DNA of 64,000 bases from IMG/VR virus record IMGVR_UViG_3300034280_000809, positions 1 to 64,000 of that record. One strand, 5' to 3'. This DNA is from a virus. A model generated the notes under the pieces. That model was not told the DNA's origin and ran no database searches. It was given only the letters and a program-made list of their open reading frames with translations. Positions 18,337 through 25,658 of this stretch are shown piece after piece. The translations under genes were made by a program, and so were the position numbers. Each line of letters starts with the position of its first letter. The first letter of the stretch is position 1.

Positions 18337-18379
18337 GATCTGACAGGCAGACACAAAGGTTCGAGTCCTTTGCAGATCA
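18337..18379 (+). ncRNA. Truncated tRNA-like hairpin (acceptor plus T arm)
   Basis: GATCTG (18337-18342) pairs with CAGATC (18373-18378), followed by an A in the discriminator position. Inside lies a textbook T arm: AAAGG (18355-18359), loop TTCGAGT, CCTTT (18367-18371), stacking directly on the acceptor. Only about 12 nt replace the D arm, anticodon arm and variable loop. No CCA is encoded. It could be a tRNA deletion relic or a tRNA mimic in the 3' UTR of the 17791 gene. It cannot decode. Confidence 0.5.
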
Positions 18380-18414
18380 TTCTCTTGTTCATGTTGTTCA
18401 AGAGTTCTTTGTTT

Positions 18415-18449
18415 AGCCATGCTCGCTTTGAGTGTGGCTGTTTTTGTTT
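18415..18449 (+). terminator. 10-bp hairpin plus T tract before an SD
   Basis: AGCCATGCTC (18415-18424) pairs with GAGTGTGGCT (18430-18439), loop GCTTT, followed by GTTTTTGTTT and AAGGAG. It is a close relative of the 17744 element in stem length, loop and downstream sequence. A weaker CTCTTG/CAAGAG hairpin lies just upstream (18382-18404). Confidence 0.6.
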
Positions 18450-18463
18450 AAGGAGTTTTAGTT

Positions 18464-18649
18464 ATGGTTAATTTTATCTTTGCAATCGTTTCTTTCTTTG
18501 TTGGTGCTGATGAAACTTTCATCTCTGCAAGGGATGTTTTAATTAGCGTGAACGGCAAAGACTCGTTCACTAGCACAATTGTATCAATCGATAGAACTAC
18601 AATTCGAGTTTTGCACAACGATGAGCTAGTAATCAACATCGAAAAATAA
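18464..18649 (+). CDS. Small secreted or anchored protein
   Basis: 61 residues with a hydrophobic N-terminus (VNFIFAIVSFFVG) that could be a signal peptide or anchor, then a short polar strand-rich domain. It has a strong SD and its own attenuator-like leader. Its start resembles the 17791 gene. No family recognised. Confidence 0.6.
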   Translation: MVNFIFAIVSFFVGADETFISARDVLISVNGKDSFTSTIVSIDRTTIRVLHNDELVINIEK

Positions 18650-18672
18650 ACAAATGTGTTTGTTAATTCTTA

Positions 18673-18706
18673 AAGCCTCTGCGTGTAGCAGGGGCTTGTT
18701 TCATTT
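18673..18706 (+). terminator. 10-bp hairpin plus T-rich tract before an SD
   Basis: AAGCCTCTGC (18673-18682) pairs with GCAGGGGCTT (18688-18697), loop GTGTA, followed by GTTTCATTT. The SD (AGGAG) and ATG 18725 of the RNA-polymerase-like gene come next. It may end the 18464 transcript or attenuate the next gene. Confidence 0.6.
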
Positions 18707-18724
18707 ATATAGGAGATTTTTCAC

Positions 18725-21259
18725 ATGTATCTATTTTTGATTCCAAAGGCTGCAAATAAAGATAAGTCTCGAGGCTTGCGTTGCATCTCCTTGAAGAACT
18801 TTCTTCGTTCTAAAGTCAACAAGTACGAAGACTGCTGGAAAATTGCAGTTGAATTGTTGTACACCTCTGCAAGTGTACCCAACGAAGGTGGATTTCCTTA
18901 CTTGGTTAAGTGGAGTCTAGCCGGTAAAAGATGGAAACAGTACAGTCTTTGCACAGATGCTAAGGCTACTAGCTTGGTAGAAGCTAGTGCTTTGCTGAAA
19001 AAGCAAGATGTTTTTATCTCTAACAGCAATCCTCAGATTGTTATTAGTCTCTTTAACTTGCTAGAAAAACAGAAAGTCCTTGCTTCTGCTTGGGCCAAAG
19101 GTGTTCTTAACACCTTTACTGTGGTAGACGGATGTAAAGTAGACTTCGACTGTACCGCCAAGAATCTCAACATCTTCCACTTCACTGGTGGCAAGGTAGA
19201 GAAACGCGGATCACAGACTGAAAGAAACTTCCTAGTAGCAGCTTGTCTGCCTGCAAGTGAAGTCAAGTTGTTCATTGCAGAATCGTCTGACTTGGATATT
19301 CCTTGTGATGGAACTATCACAATCTCAAGAGAGTTCATGCTCATCTTGAGAAATCAGTGGGCTTTAGCAAACCCTCAGATCAAGCTAGATGATTCTATCT
19401 TGGATATCAAGACTCTAAACTTTAGAGGTTGGATACCTGGTCTTGGTCAGATCAAAGCTATGGCTATTGTTACAGACAAAGTTTTGCCACAAGGAGCAAA
19501 CATCTATGTTCATCGCAAGAACATCAAAGATGAAGTTGTGGTAAAAGGTGATGTAGCTTTCTTCGGTTACGATCCGCAGGGAGCAAAGCCTTCTGCTTAT
19601 ACCAACAAGCAGTGTCTTAGAAACTTTGGCTGGTTCTTTGGTCTTAAGACTAGGGTCTGGTCATGGTTTAATTCTACGCTCAAGAAAGGTATTGTAGACA
19701 TCAAGTCTGGCAAGACACCGGAAGAATCTAAGCACGAGCTTCAGATGCTCAAGGTAGAGAAGCGGATCAAGGATTCCTTTTCGACGGGTGAAAGACTTCG
19801 CTCCATTACTTGGAACGAGTGCGGTGGTTCGCAGGCAGAGTTGCCAGCTTTGTATCAAGGAAGTTGCAAGGACTGGTTGCGTAGGATGGCGACTGAAGAT
19901 GTTGACGAGCAAGAAATTTGGGTAGAAATACCCGGCTCGTACTTCTCTCAGATCGTTTGTCTAGAAGCAGTACGCTATGTAGCTCCTCAGCTATACAGCA
20001 AAGGTATTGATGACGGCAAGGTTGTCTATCTCAAGAGCCACGATATGTTTGTAGTATCTACCAAGTATTGGCTAGACAATCTTGTCAATTGGGGTGGTTG
20101 TGATCAGGATGATAAGTTCGCTCTTATCTTCCGAAAGCACAAGGTTACTGAAAGGATTGTAGCTTTGATCTATCGTACACCAAATGATAGGAATGAGTAT
20201 GCAATCGCTGAGGCTTTCGAAGATAACCTTCCACAGTTGAAAGGCGATTGGAAGTCTGAGCCTTGCAGCTTCCCAGCAGATAGGCCTCTTCAAGCATCTG
20301 CTTCTGATGAAGAAGTTGTTGCTCTTCCTAAGGCTGTTAAGGCCAAAGAAGAATCTAGAGGCTTCAGTCACTTCTTGGCTAAGTTGGAAGTCTCTGCTAA
20401 TCCTGGTTGGGCAGTAAACATAATTGCCTGCTGGAACACAGGCTATGCTAACCGCTGCCCTCTACCAACGATGGAGCAATGTATTGATCTTGCAACTCAG
20501 ACTTGCGATCCAGTGCTTATCAAATGGTTGGAAGACAAGTGTCTAGAGATTGTCAAGATGATGCACTACGATCTTCTGAACAAGACAATTACGCTAGACA
20601 GAAAGCTAGCCTTGAGTGTGTTCGGAGTAGCGGGTAGCTATGACGAAGAGTTCAAGGAGTTGATTAAGATAACTCGTAAGACTGTAAAATTCCTTACAGT
20701 TGATAGCGACTACAGCAAGCTATGTCGTGCCGCTTCTGAACGGATTCAGAAAGAGCTAGACTGGTTTGATACTGTTGCTGACGAGTTAAGTTTGGAAGCT
20801 TGGAAGCGTAAGCTGCCTAAGCTACAAAGGATTGTTGCAAAGATCCGCAAAGACTTCGGAGAAAGCTTTTACTCTACTATGGTTGACAGGATTAATCTTA
20901 CCTTCTCAAGGTGGGCTTCCTGTTACAGCGATGACGATGTAAATCTGTTTCGCTGGACACCTAAAGGAGAGCTGCCAAAACTTTCTTCAATGGGGTTTGA
21001 TCTTGTACTAAGAAAGCAGAAAGTTCTGCTCTTAGAACAAAGAAAGTATGTATGGAAAAAGTTCCCTAAGAACTACTCCAAAGAAACTTTTGATCAGATT
21101 CTTTGCTTTGTTGCTCTCCATCAACTGTTTAGTCAAGCTAATCCTGACTACGCAAAGCCAATCAAGAACCTTGAGATACACAAGGGTCTTGAGAAAGGCA
21201 ACTTGATCAGTCACAAATGGCTGTTCGAATCCTTCTGTAAGGTTAGAAACCAGATGTAA
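18725..21259 (+). CDS. Putative two-barrel RNA polymerase (QDE-1/YonO-like), divergent
   Basis: 844 residues. Three motifs of two-barrel single-subunit RNA polymerases (eukaryotic RdRP/QDE-1, phage YonO) appear in the right order and roughly right spacing. Residues 194-201 (CDGTITIS) match the DG-G-IS motif. Residues 232-250 (NFRGWIPGLGQIKAMAI) match the Q-hR-gG-KG barrel-1 loop, including a Lys at 244. Residues 456-466 (NWGGCDQDDKF) align with GG-DxDGD of barrel 2. The last Asp is displaced (D460, D462, D463), so catalysis is uncertain. If active it would make RNA for phage genes. AGGAG precedes the start. Residues 570-844 are helical and unassigned. Recognition is by eye only; an unrelated fold remains possible. 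Confidence 0.5.
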   Translation: MYLFLIPKAANKDKSRGLRCISLKNFLRSKVNKYEDCWKIAVELLYTSASVPNEGGFPYLVKWSLAGKRWKQYSLCTDAKATSLVEASALLKKQDVFISNSNPQIVISLFNLLEKQKVLASAWAKGVLNTFTVVDGCKVDFDCTAKNLNIFHFTGGKVEKRGSQTERNFLVAACLPASEVKLFIAESSDLDIPCDGTITISREFMLILRNQWALANPQIKLDDSILDIKTLNFRGWIPGLGQIKAMAIVTDKVLPQGANIYVHRKNIKDEVVVKGDVAFFGYDPQGAKPSAYTNKQCLRNFGWFFGLKTRVWSWFNSTLKKGIVDIKSGKTPEESKHELQMLKVEKRIKDSFSTGERLRSITWNECGGSQAELPALYQGSCKDWLRRMATEDVDEQEIWVEIPGSYFSQIVCLEAVRYVAPQLYSKGIDDGKVVYLKSHDMFVVSTKYWLDNLVNWGGCDQDDKFALIFRKHKVTERIVALIYRTPNDRNEYAIAEAFEDNLPQLKGDWKSEPCSFPADRPLQASASDEEVVALPKAVKAKEESRGFSHFLAKLEVSANPGWAVNIIACWNTGYANRCPLPTMEQCIDLATQTCDPVLIKWLEDKCLEIVKMMHYDLLNKTITLDRKLALSVFGVAGSYDEEFKELIKITRKTVKFLTVDSDYSKLCRAASERIQKELDWFDTVADELSLEAWKRKLPKLQRIVAKIRKDFGESFYSTMVDRINLTFSRWASCYSDDDVNLFRWTPKGELPKLSSMGFDLVLRKQKVLLLEQRKYVWKKFPKNYSKETFDQILCFVALHQLFSQANPDYAKPIKNLEIHKGLEKGNLISHKWLFESFCKVRNQM

Positions 21260-21527
21260 ACATCCGTATTCCTCCTAGTCTTTGTGCTAGGAGGGATTCG
21301 TAATGCCCTTTCGCAAGAGAGGGTGCTACGAATCTCTCCTCTAGAGATGATTCCTGTGCAGAGATAACCCTCTCTGCCTGTCTTGGCTACCCTTATGGCA
21401 GGCACTCTCCCCCTATTAGCGGTAGGACTTCCGCCTCGCAAGCTCGTCTACAGCCACTTACTTGTTGTGAGCTTCGCTCACGCGTTATTATTTGTGCCCA
21501 AAGATCCGTGTTAGGTCTTAGATGTAT
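21260..21527 (+). other. Structured non-coding stretch with many hairpins
   Basis: No gene on either strand is convincing here. Visible stems: CCTCCTAG/CTAGGAGG (21271-21294); GATTCGTA/TACGAATC (21295-21334) enclosing CCCT/AGGG; GCAGAGA/TCTCTGC (21358-21377); TGCCTG/CAGGCA (overlapping, to about 21404); and GTGAGC/GCTCAC around TTC (about 21468-21482). GC content is well above the genome average. It could be a structured RNA or a long 5' UTR of the 21591 gene. No known RNA family recognised. Confidence 0.5.
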
Positions 21528-21563
21528 CGGCCTTATGAGATACGGGGAAGCAATTTCGCTCCC
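21528..21563 (+). promoter_or_regulatory. Repeated leader motif, copy A
   Basis: CGGCCT-TAT-GAGATACGGGG followed by a small stem (AGC/GCT inside GGG/CCC), 28 nt before ATG 21591. Copies B (22240) and C (23275) share CCTGTCGAGAT-GGGG and the following stem-loop with sequence differences in the stem. Placement before an SD suggests a cis-acting RNA element. Confidence 0.5.
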
Positions 21564-21590
21564 TTTAACTTCATATTCAAGGAGATCATC

Positions 21591-22043
21591 ATGTATTCAA
21601 TCGAAAACGCAATCAAGGGTCTAAACTTCTTGGCTACTTTTAAGACCAAGGCTGAGTTTCCTAAGGGGTTTACCCCCAAAGCAGAACAGTATGTTGATAC
21701 CGTGTGCAAGTCTTTTCCTTATTGGTCACAAGATAATAAAGAAGAGTTTAAAGCATTGGTAAAAGTTATTGACAAGACTCACCCCGCTTTGTTTGAACGA
21801 CTCCGCAATAACTTGAAAGCTTTAGTAGGAGTAACCACATTGAAAGATGTGGCAAAGACTACAAAGAATCCTGAGATTCTTGCAGAGCTTATGAAGCTTT
21901 CTGAAGGCATGAAAGCCTTGAAAGAAGAGTTGGCAAAGTTGTTTGCTGAAAAGGCAAAGGAGATTGAAACTCCTAAGCCCAAAGCAAAGAAGAAAGCAAA
22001 AGCTGTTGTGGTGGCAGAGGAAGAAGAACTCTTCCCTCTGTAG
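21591..22043 (+). CDS. Small Lys/Ala-rich protein, unknown
   Basis: 150 residues from ATG 21591, chosen for AAGGAG 6 nt upstream; the longer frame from 21522 would start inside the repeated leader. All-helical N-terminal domain (YVDTVCKSFPYWSQDNKEEF) and a basic/acidic tail (about 125-150, KPKAKKKAKA then EEEE). This looks like a small DNA- or protein-binding factor, but no family is recognised. Confidence 0.65.
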   Translation: MYSIENAIKGLNFLATFKTKAEFPKGFTPKAEQYVDTVCKSFPYWSQDNKEEFKALVKVIDKTHPALFERLRNNLKALVGVTTLKDVAKTTKNPEILAELMKLSEGMKALKEELAKLFAEKAKEIETPKPKAKKKAKAVVVAEEEELFPL

Positions 22044-22058
22044 CCTGCAAAACCTATT

Positions 22059-22175
22059 ACCTCCATCCTCACCAGGGTGGAGGTCTTAGTAATCCTGTTG
22101 CACTTCGTGCTTACTTTGAAATATCCGCTCCTTCGTCGCTCCTAAGTGGGGGCAGACAAAGGGGTCTTTTTTTTT
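22059..22175 (+). terminator. Hairpins and T tract after the 21591 gene
   Basis: ACCTCCATCC (22059-22068) pairs with GGGTGGAGGT (22075-22084), 10 bp with loop TCACCA, 16 nt after the stop. Further on a weak AGAC/GTCT stem is followed by nine T (22154-22175). One or both probably end transcription. The rest of the gap up to 22239 holds no gene. Confidence 0.5.
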
Positions 22176-22239
22176 AAGCCCGCGGTGCGAGGTTTCAAAC
22201 CAAGTAACTAAGAGGATTTAACTTTTTTGGGTGGCTCTT

Positions 22240-22274
22240 CCTGTCGAGATGCGGGGTTCGCATTGTGCGTATCC
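22240..22274 (+). promoter_or_regulatory. Repeated leader motif, copy B
   Basis: CCTGTCGAGATGCGGGG followed by stem CGCA-TTG-TGCG and a closing CC, 27 nt before ATG 22302. Same layout as copies A and C. Confidence 0.5.
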
Positions 22275-22301
22275 AATTATCTTTCTTAAGGAGATTGAAC
22301 C

Positions 22302-22502
22302 ATGCTTGATAGACACGAAGACGAGCTGCCAGAAGGTGTCTGCATTCCAACAGACCCTATCGTTGAATACAAATTTGTACCAGTGAAACCTCCGACCAAG
22401 GGGTTTGTGACCATTGACACAGGCGAACCTGTGACTTTCACTTTTGAAAGTGAGAATTTTGTTCAGTTTTTAGAAACCCTTTTACGGAGTAACGCAAGAT
22501 GA
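22302..22502 (+). CDS. Small acidic protein, unknown
   Basis: 66 residues after an AAGGAG SD. Acidic, strand-rich, with VEYKFVPVKPP and a C-terminal helix. It is first of three overlapping genes (ATGA overlap with the next), so probably functions with the following small membrane proteins. No family recognised. Confidence 0.6.
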   Translation: MLDRHEDELPEGVCIPTDPIVEYKFVPVKPPTKGFVTIDTGEPVTFTFESENFVQFLETLLRSNAR

Positions 22503-22828
22503 AAGAATTTTTAAAGTGGTTTTTTGTTTTTGTTTGCGGGCTTGTGCTTGTGAACGCTGGGTTTATGTACGCAATGTACACCATAGATAAAGAGATTAGG
22601 TCTAAACCTATGGGGCCATTGCCTACACCTGCACCTGAAGTTGTTATCAAGCCTTATGATAAAGACCCTTTGATGGAGAACATGGAGTTGCTGAGGTTGG
22701 AAGACCTTAAGCATTGTCCGAGGCACTACATAGAAATGCAACTTAAAGGTGCAGAATTTTGGATGCACCAAGAGACTGGAAAGGTTTACACCAAAGATAA
22801 GAAAGGAAAACTGGTAAACGCATTATGA
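22499..22828 (+). CDS. Single-pass membrane protein, unknown
   Basis: 109 residues. One N-terminal transmembrane segment (about 5-27, WFFVFVCGLVLVNAGFMYAM) and a polar, proline-containing soluble domain with basic C-terminus. Starts within the previous stop and overlaps the next start by 4 nt (ATGA), so the three genes are translationally coupled. Function unknown. Confidence 0.65.
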   Translation: MKEFLKWFFVFVCGLVLVNAGFMYAMYTIDKEIRSKPMGPLPTPAPEVVIKPYDKDPLMENMELLRLEDLKHCPRHYIEMQLKGAEFWMHQETGKVYTKDKKGKLVNAL

Positions 22829-23163
22829 AAACTAAATCTAAACGCAGGGTTAAACCTGTTGTAGTTCCTGAGTGGAAGAAAAACTTAGGAAGAGTTTGGA
22901 AGGTGCAAGCCTTTCGTACTTTTGTCTACAGTTTTTCTACCATCTTTATGTTCATGGTTCCGTGGTACTTGATGAGTGAAGAGAAGCAAATCAACTTCTC
23001 TGAACTTAAAGAGTATCAACCACCCACCACAGGGGTTGATCCCCTCAGGTACAAAGAGGAAAGGGAAGGGGGTCTAAGGGTGTATCAGAAAGGCAAGGAA
23101 TTATACTGGACTAACGATCCAAGTTCTAAGCGTATGCCGATACAACCCAAGGTTCATTACTGA
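22825..23163 (+). CDS. Single-pass membrane protein, unknown
   Basis: 112 residues. A Lys/Arg-rich N-terminus precedes one transmembrane helix (about 32-51, TFVYSFSTIFMFMVPWYLM), then a charged extracytoplasmic domain. By the positive-inside rule the N-terminus is cytoplasmic. Third gene of the 22302-23163 unit, followed by an intrinsic terminator. Function unknown. Confidence 0.65.
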   Translation: MKTKSKRRVKPVVVPEWKKNLGRVWKVQAFRTFVYSFSTIFMFMVPWYLMSEEKQINFSELKEYQPPTTGVDPLRYKEEREGGLRVYQKGKELYWTNDPSSKRMPIQPKVHY

Positions 23164-23193
23164 AAAAAAATAGTACCGTATCCTCCCGCATCT

Positions 23194-23250
23194 AATCCAT
23201 AACTTCTTTCCTCCCCTACCGGGGATTGGGGTTATGGATTTTCTTTTTCT
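23194..23250 (+). terminator. Intrinsic terminator
   Basis: AATCCATAAC (23194-23203) pairs perfectly with GTTATGGATT (23231-23240). An inner CCCC/GGGG stem lies between, and TTCTTTTTCT follows. It ends the 22302-23163 operon. Confidence 0.75.
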
Positions 23251-23274
23251 CAGGGTGGAATCATCTCTCCCATT

Positions 23275-23310
23275 CGGCCTGTCGAGATATGGGGATAGCA
23301 GTTCGCTACC
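23275..23310 (+). promoter_or_regulatory. Repeated leader motif, copy C
   Basis: CGGCCTGTCGAGATATGGGG followed by stem TAGC-AGTTC-GCTA closed by GG/CC with a bulged A, 20 nt before ATG 23331. The stem differs from copies A and B but keeps pairing. Confidence 0.5.
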
Positions 23311-23330
23311 TAATCAAAAGGAGTTTTCAC

Positions 23331-23579
23331 ATGGCTAATTTAGAGACAATTATTTGCACGATAGAAAGTGCATCCGTTAACCAAGCCCTGCGAGCGTTTC
23401 GCAAAGGCAAAAAAATCCACTTGCATATGGAACTAGCTGGGCAAGGAACCGCTGCTGACCGCAGAAGTTTTGAGACTCAGTTAGAAGACGCCCTTGCAAG
23501 AAGGAAAAAATTTGGGTGTCACAACACCCGCGAAACCATTAAGGAGATCGAGGACGATGTATGTCTATCTTATTCTTAG
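23331..23579 (+). CDS. Small helical protein, unknown
   Basis: 82 residues from ATG 23331 (AAAAGGAG upstream). Predominantly helical with alternating charges (RRSFETQLEDALARRKK). Its end overlaps the next gene by 23 nt. No family recognised. Confidence 0.6.
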   Translation: MANLETIICTIESASVNQALRAFRKGKKIHLHMELAGQGTAADRRSFETQLEDALARRKKFGCHNTRETIKEIEDDVCLSYS

Positions 23580-23730
23580 CTTGCTACCTGGCTCTTTCGA
23601 GAAGACCGAAAACGGCTTCAAAGTAACACCGGCAATTGTGCTGGTGTTTCAATGGGCAGCAGAACTTGTAAGGACTTTCCTTACCAAGAAGACTGCTAGC
23701 TCTAACTCTAAAAAGAAAGTGGTGAAGTAA
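23557..23730 (+). CDS. Small hydrophobic protein
   Basis: 57 residues from ATG 23557, with AAGGAG about 10 nt upstream. Two short hydrophobic stretches (2-10 and about 24-40) and a Lys/Ser C-terminus suggest membrane association. Its stop overlaps the next start by 1 nt. Function unknown. Confidence 0.55.
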   Translation: MYVYLILSLLPGSFEKTENGFKVTPAIVLVFQWAAELVRTFLTKKTASSNSKKKVVK

Positions 23731-24167
23731 TGAAGAAAGAAATCAAACCAACCCCAGTGTTAAAAACCGTTCAATCGTTTTGGACTAAGCTTGACATGCG
23801 TAAGCGTGTCATCGCTGGGTTGACTGCTGGCATGATGGCTTTTGGATTCGGGTACTACTATACCCATGCCAAGACCGTTGCTGATGCAGTGCGTACCGAC
23901 ATGGGTCAACACACTAAGGTTCAATTTGTAGTTGCGGGAGGTAAAGATTCCCCTTGGTACTCTGCAAGCAAGTACACTTTGCTTCAAGATACTAGCAGCT
24001 ACAAAGACAAACACTTAACTATCTCTATCGATAGGAAGGCTTGTCCAAACTTAACTTACCGATCCTTGAAAGGTAAGACCATCACTGTAGATGGAATGCT
24101 TGAGAACTATAAAGGGAAGTCTCCAAGCATCCGTGTAACTAACCCTAACCAAATTGTTTTGAACTAA
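23730..24167 (+). CDS. Membrane-anchored OB-fold-like protein
   Basis: 145 residues. Cytoplasmic basic N-terminus, one transmembrane helix (about 27-43), then an exported domain. The C-terminal part (KGKTITVDGMLENYKGKSPS ... VTNPNQI) resembles single OB-fold domains of the bacterial nucleic-acid-binding type found in exported proteins. Substrate unknown. It sits in an apparent operon with four small genes. Confidence 0.55.
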   Translation: MKKEIKPTPVLKTVQSFWTKLDMRKRVIAGLTAGMMAFGFGYYYTHAKTVADAVRTDMGQHTKVQFVVAGGKDSPWYSASKYTLLQDTSSYKDKHLTISIDRKACPNLTYRSLKGKTITVDGMLENYKGKSPSIRVTNPNQIVLN

Positions 24168-24190
24168 CTTTTACTTTAAGGAGAACGACT

Positions 24191-24685
24191 ATGGATATTA
24201 AAGCACGATTTGCACAGATGAAAACTGCAGCTAAACCTAAGAGCGAAAGGCTTGCAGCTCTATGGCTTCGCGGGGATGTACTATCTTCTGGTAAGACAGA
24301 GGATGTTACCGTGATAGCCAAGCCATCGGAAGATGGTTCGAGCTTTACAATCTTCCAAGGTGATGCCCCTAACCTTGAAGCCAAGCAGTGCAATAAAGTT
24401 ATCGGTACACTCAGAGCACCAGCTACACAAGACAAGGTGTCTGTCAAAGTTGACGCTGAGTTGTTTGAGAACTTTATCTTTAGAGGTGTCTTAAAGATCA
24501 AGGGTGTACCTCGACAAGCCACCATGTTTGTAAGCTCTGAAGAAGAGATTGCAGCAAGGTGTGAAAAGTCTGGTGCAGAACCTGGCAAGTTCCCGCCAGC
24601 TTATATTCTTTACACCCCCGATGCTACAGCTATCGATGCCGATAACCCTACTCCACCTAAGAGTAGTAAGTCTAAGAAGAAATAA
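24191..24685 (+). CDS. Unknown protein with basic tail
   Basis: 164 residues, good SD (AAGGAG). N-terminal helix rich in Lys/Ala, a strand-rich core (about 35-130) and a Lys/Ser tail. Last gene before the strongest terminator in the region. No family recognised. Confidence 0.6.
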   Translation: MDIKARFAQMKTAAKPKSERLAALWLRGDVLSSGKTEDVTVIAKPSEDGSSFTIFQGDAPNLEAKQCNKVIGTLRAPATQDKVSVKVDAELFENFIFRGVLKIKGVPRQATMFVSSEEEIAARCEKSGAEPGKFPPAYILYTPDATAIDADNPTPPKSSKSKKK

Positions 24686-24692
24686 ACTAAGA

Positions 24693-24731
24693 GAACCTTT
24701 ACCCCTACCAAGGGTAAGGGTTCTTTTTTTT
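24693..24731 (+). terminator. Strong intrinsic terminator
   Basis: A 12-bp stem, GAACCTTTACCC (24693-24704) with GGGTAAGGGTTC (24712-24723), one G-T pair and a 7-nt loop, followed directly by eight T. It lies 7 nt after the 24191 gene stop. Confidence 0.9.
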
Positions 24732-25204
24732 CGCTACCGCGAACTTGCTTATGCAAGCCAAAGCTTTTACTTAAGAGCTTAAGTTTTAAAAGCCGTTGAG
24801 TATTATTCTTTTAACCCCTCTCCGTCACTGCAAAATTCCAGCACTTTTTATGTACTCTCTTTAGACCTTAAGTAAAAAGTTATTCCTCTTCAGTTTGGTA
24901 ATGGCGGTAAGGGTACGGATATCCCGCCCAGTTATCGCCATGACTTTTTGTACACCTCTCAGGGCTGGGGGGGAGCTTCACACAAGCTTTCGTATCTCTG
25001 GCCCTTAGAGGAATACACTCTGCCATTTATGCACCTAAGGTTTACAGGAGTTAGGTGTTTTGAAAAGTTCGCTAGTCTACCGATGGAACATTCCACTTTT
25101 GAAACCGCTTAGTGGGAGTTTGTAAAGGGTTGTTGCAAGGTTGGGAGGTTTAGGCCTGTTGGGTTATGGGGTTGGAGATGAGCCTGTTTGACCAAGGGGG
25201 ATTT
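24732..25204. other. 473-bp non-coding stretch with hairpins
   Basis: No supported gene on either strand. Contents: a hairpin ATGGCGGTAA/TTATCGCCAT (24901-24941) enclosing GGG/CCC and followed by GACTTTTTG, which resembles a terminator; AGCTT/AAGCT (about 24974-24988); CACCTAA/TTAGGTG (25032-25057). Pyrimidine-rich patches occur throughout. A promoter for the 25205 gene is expected near the 3' end but no clear -35/-10 pair was found. Confidence 0.5.
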
Positions 25205-25648
25205 ATGCTTTTTGAAATTGAGTTCAATCGAGAAGTTCGTGACTTCCATCTTTGGGAGTTTAGTAAAGATCAAGAAGATCGATTGGAGTTAGATCAGGAG
25301 GATACAAAACAAACTGTTTTAAATCAGAGGAAGAGTTCCATGAGTACCTACTACGAGTGTCGCCCACTCATTCCGTTTAAGACCTTAAGGGAAAACCTTC
25401 CCGCAGGGTTAGATGTTTATGTGTCTGATGAGCTTAAAGATTTAGAGGTGTTTGCAATCCGTGATGCAGACGGTGCATACCTTTGGGTGTATCCCTGCAA
25501 AGGAAAAGAGGGAAGCTGCTTTGTTCGTTACGGAATGAACAATGTTAATTCAATTCTAAGGCAGCTAGCCGATTGTTTTGGAGTCACATTTAAATCAGAG
25601 CACGAACTGTGGCCTGAGAATCAAGGAAGAAAATTTAACTACAACTAA
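25205..25648 (+). CDS. Unknown acidic protein
   Basis: 147 residues from ATG 25205, chosen for the GGGGGA about 5 nt upstream; an in-frame ATG at 25166 has no SD. Asp/Glu-rich N-terminal third, then a compact mixed domain with aromatic residues (YLWVYPCKGKEGSCFVRY). It precedes the 546-residue gene by 10 nt. No family recognised. Confidence 0.6.
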   Translation: MLFEIEFNREVRDFHLWEFSKDQEDRLELDQEDTKQTVLNQRKSSMSTYYECRPLIPFKTLRENLPAGLDVYVSDELKDLEVFAIRDADGAYLWVYPCKGKEGSCFVRYGMNNVNSILRQLADCFGVTFKSEHELWPENQGRKFNYN

Positions 25649-25658
25649 GGAGGCTGTA

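Noticed and set aside
21211-21441. Minus-strand ORF of 76 residues
   Set aside because: It lies mostly over the hairpin-rich non-coding stretch and the end of the polymerase-like gene, with no SD.
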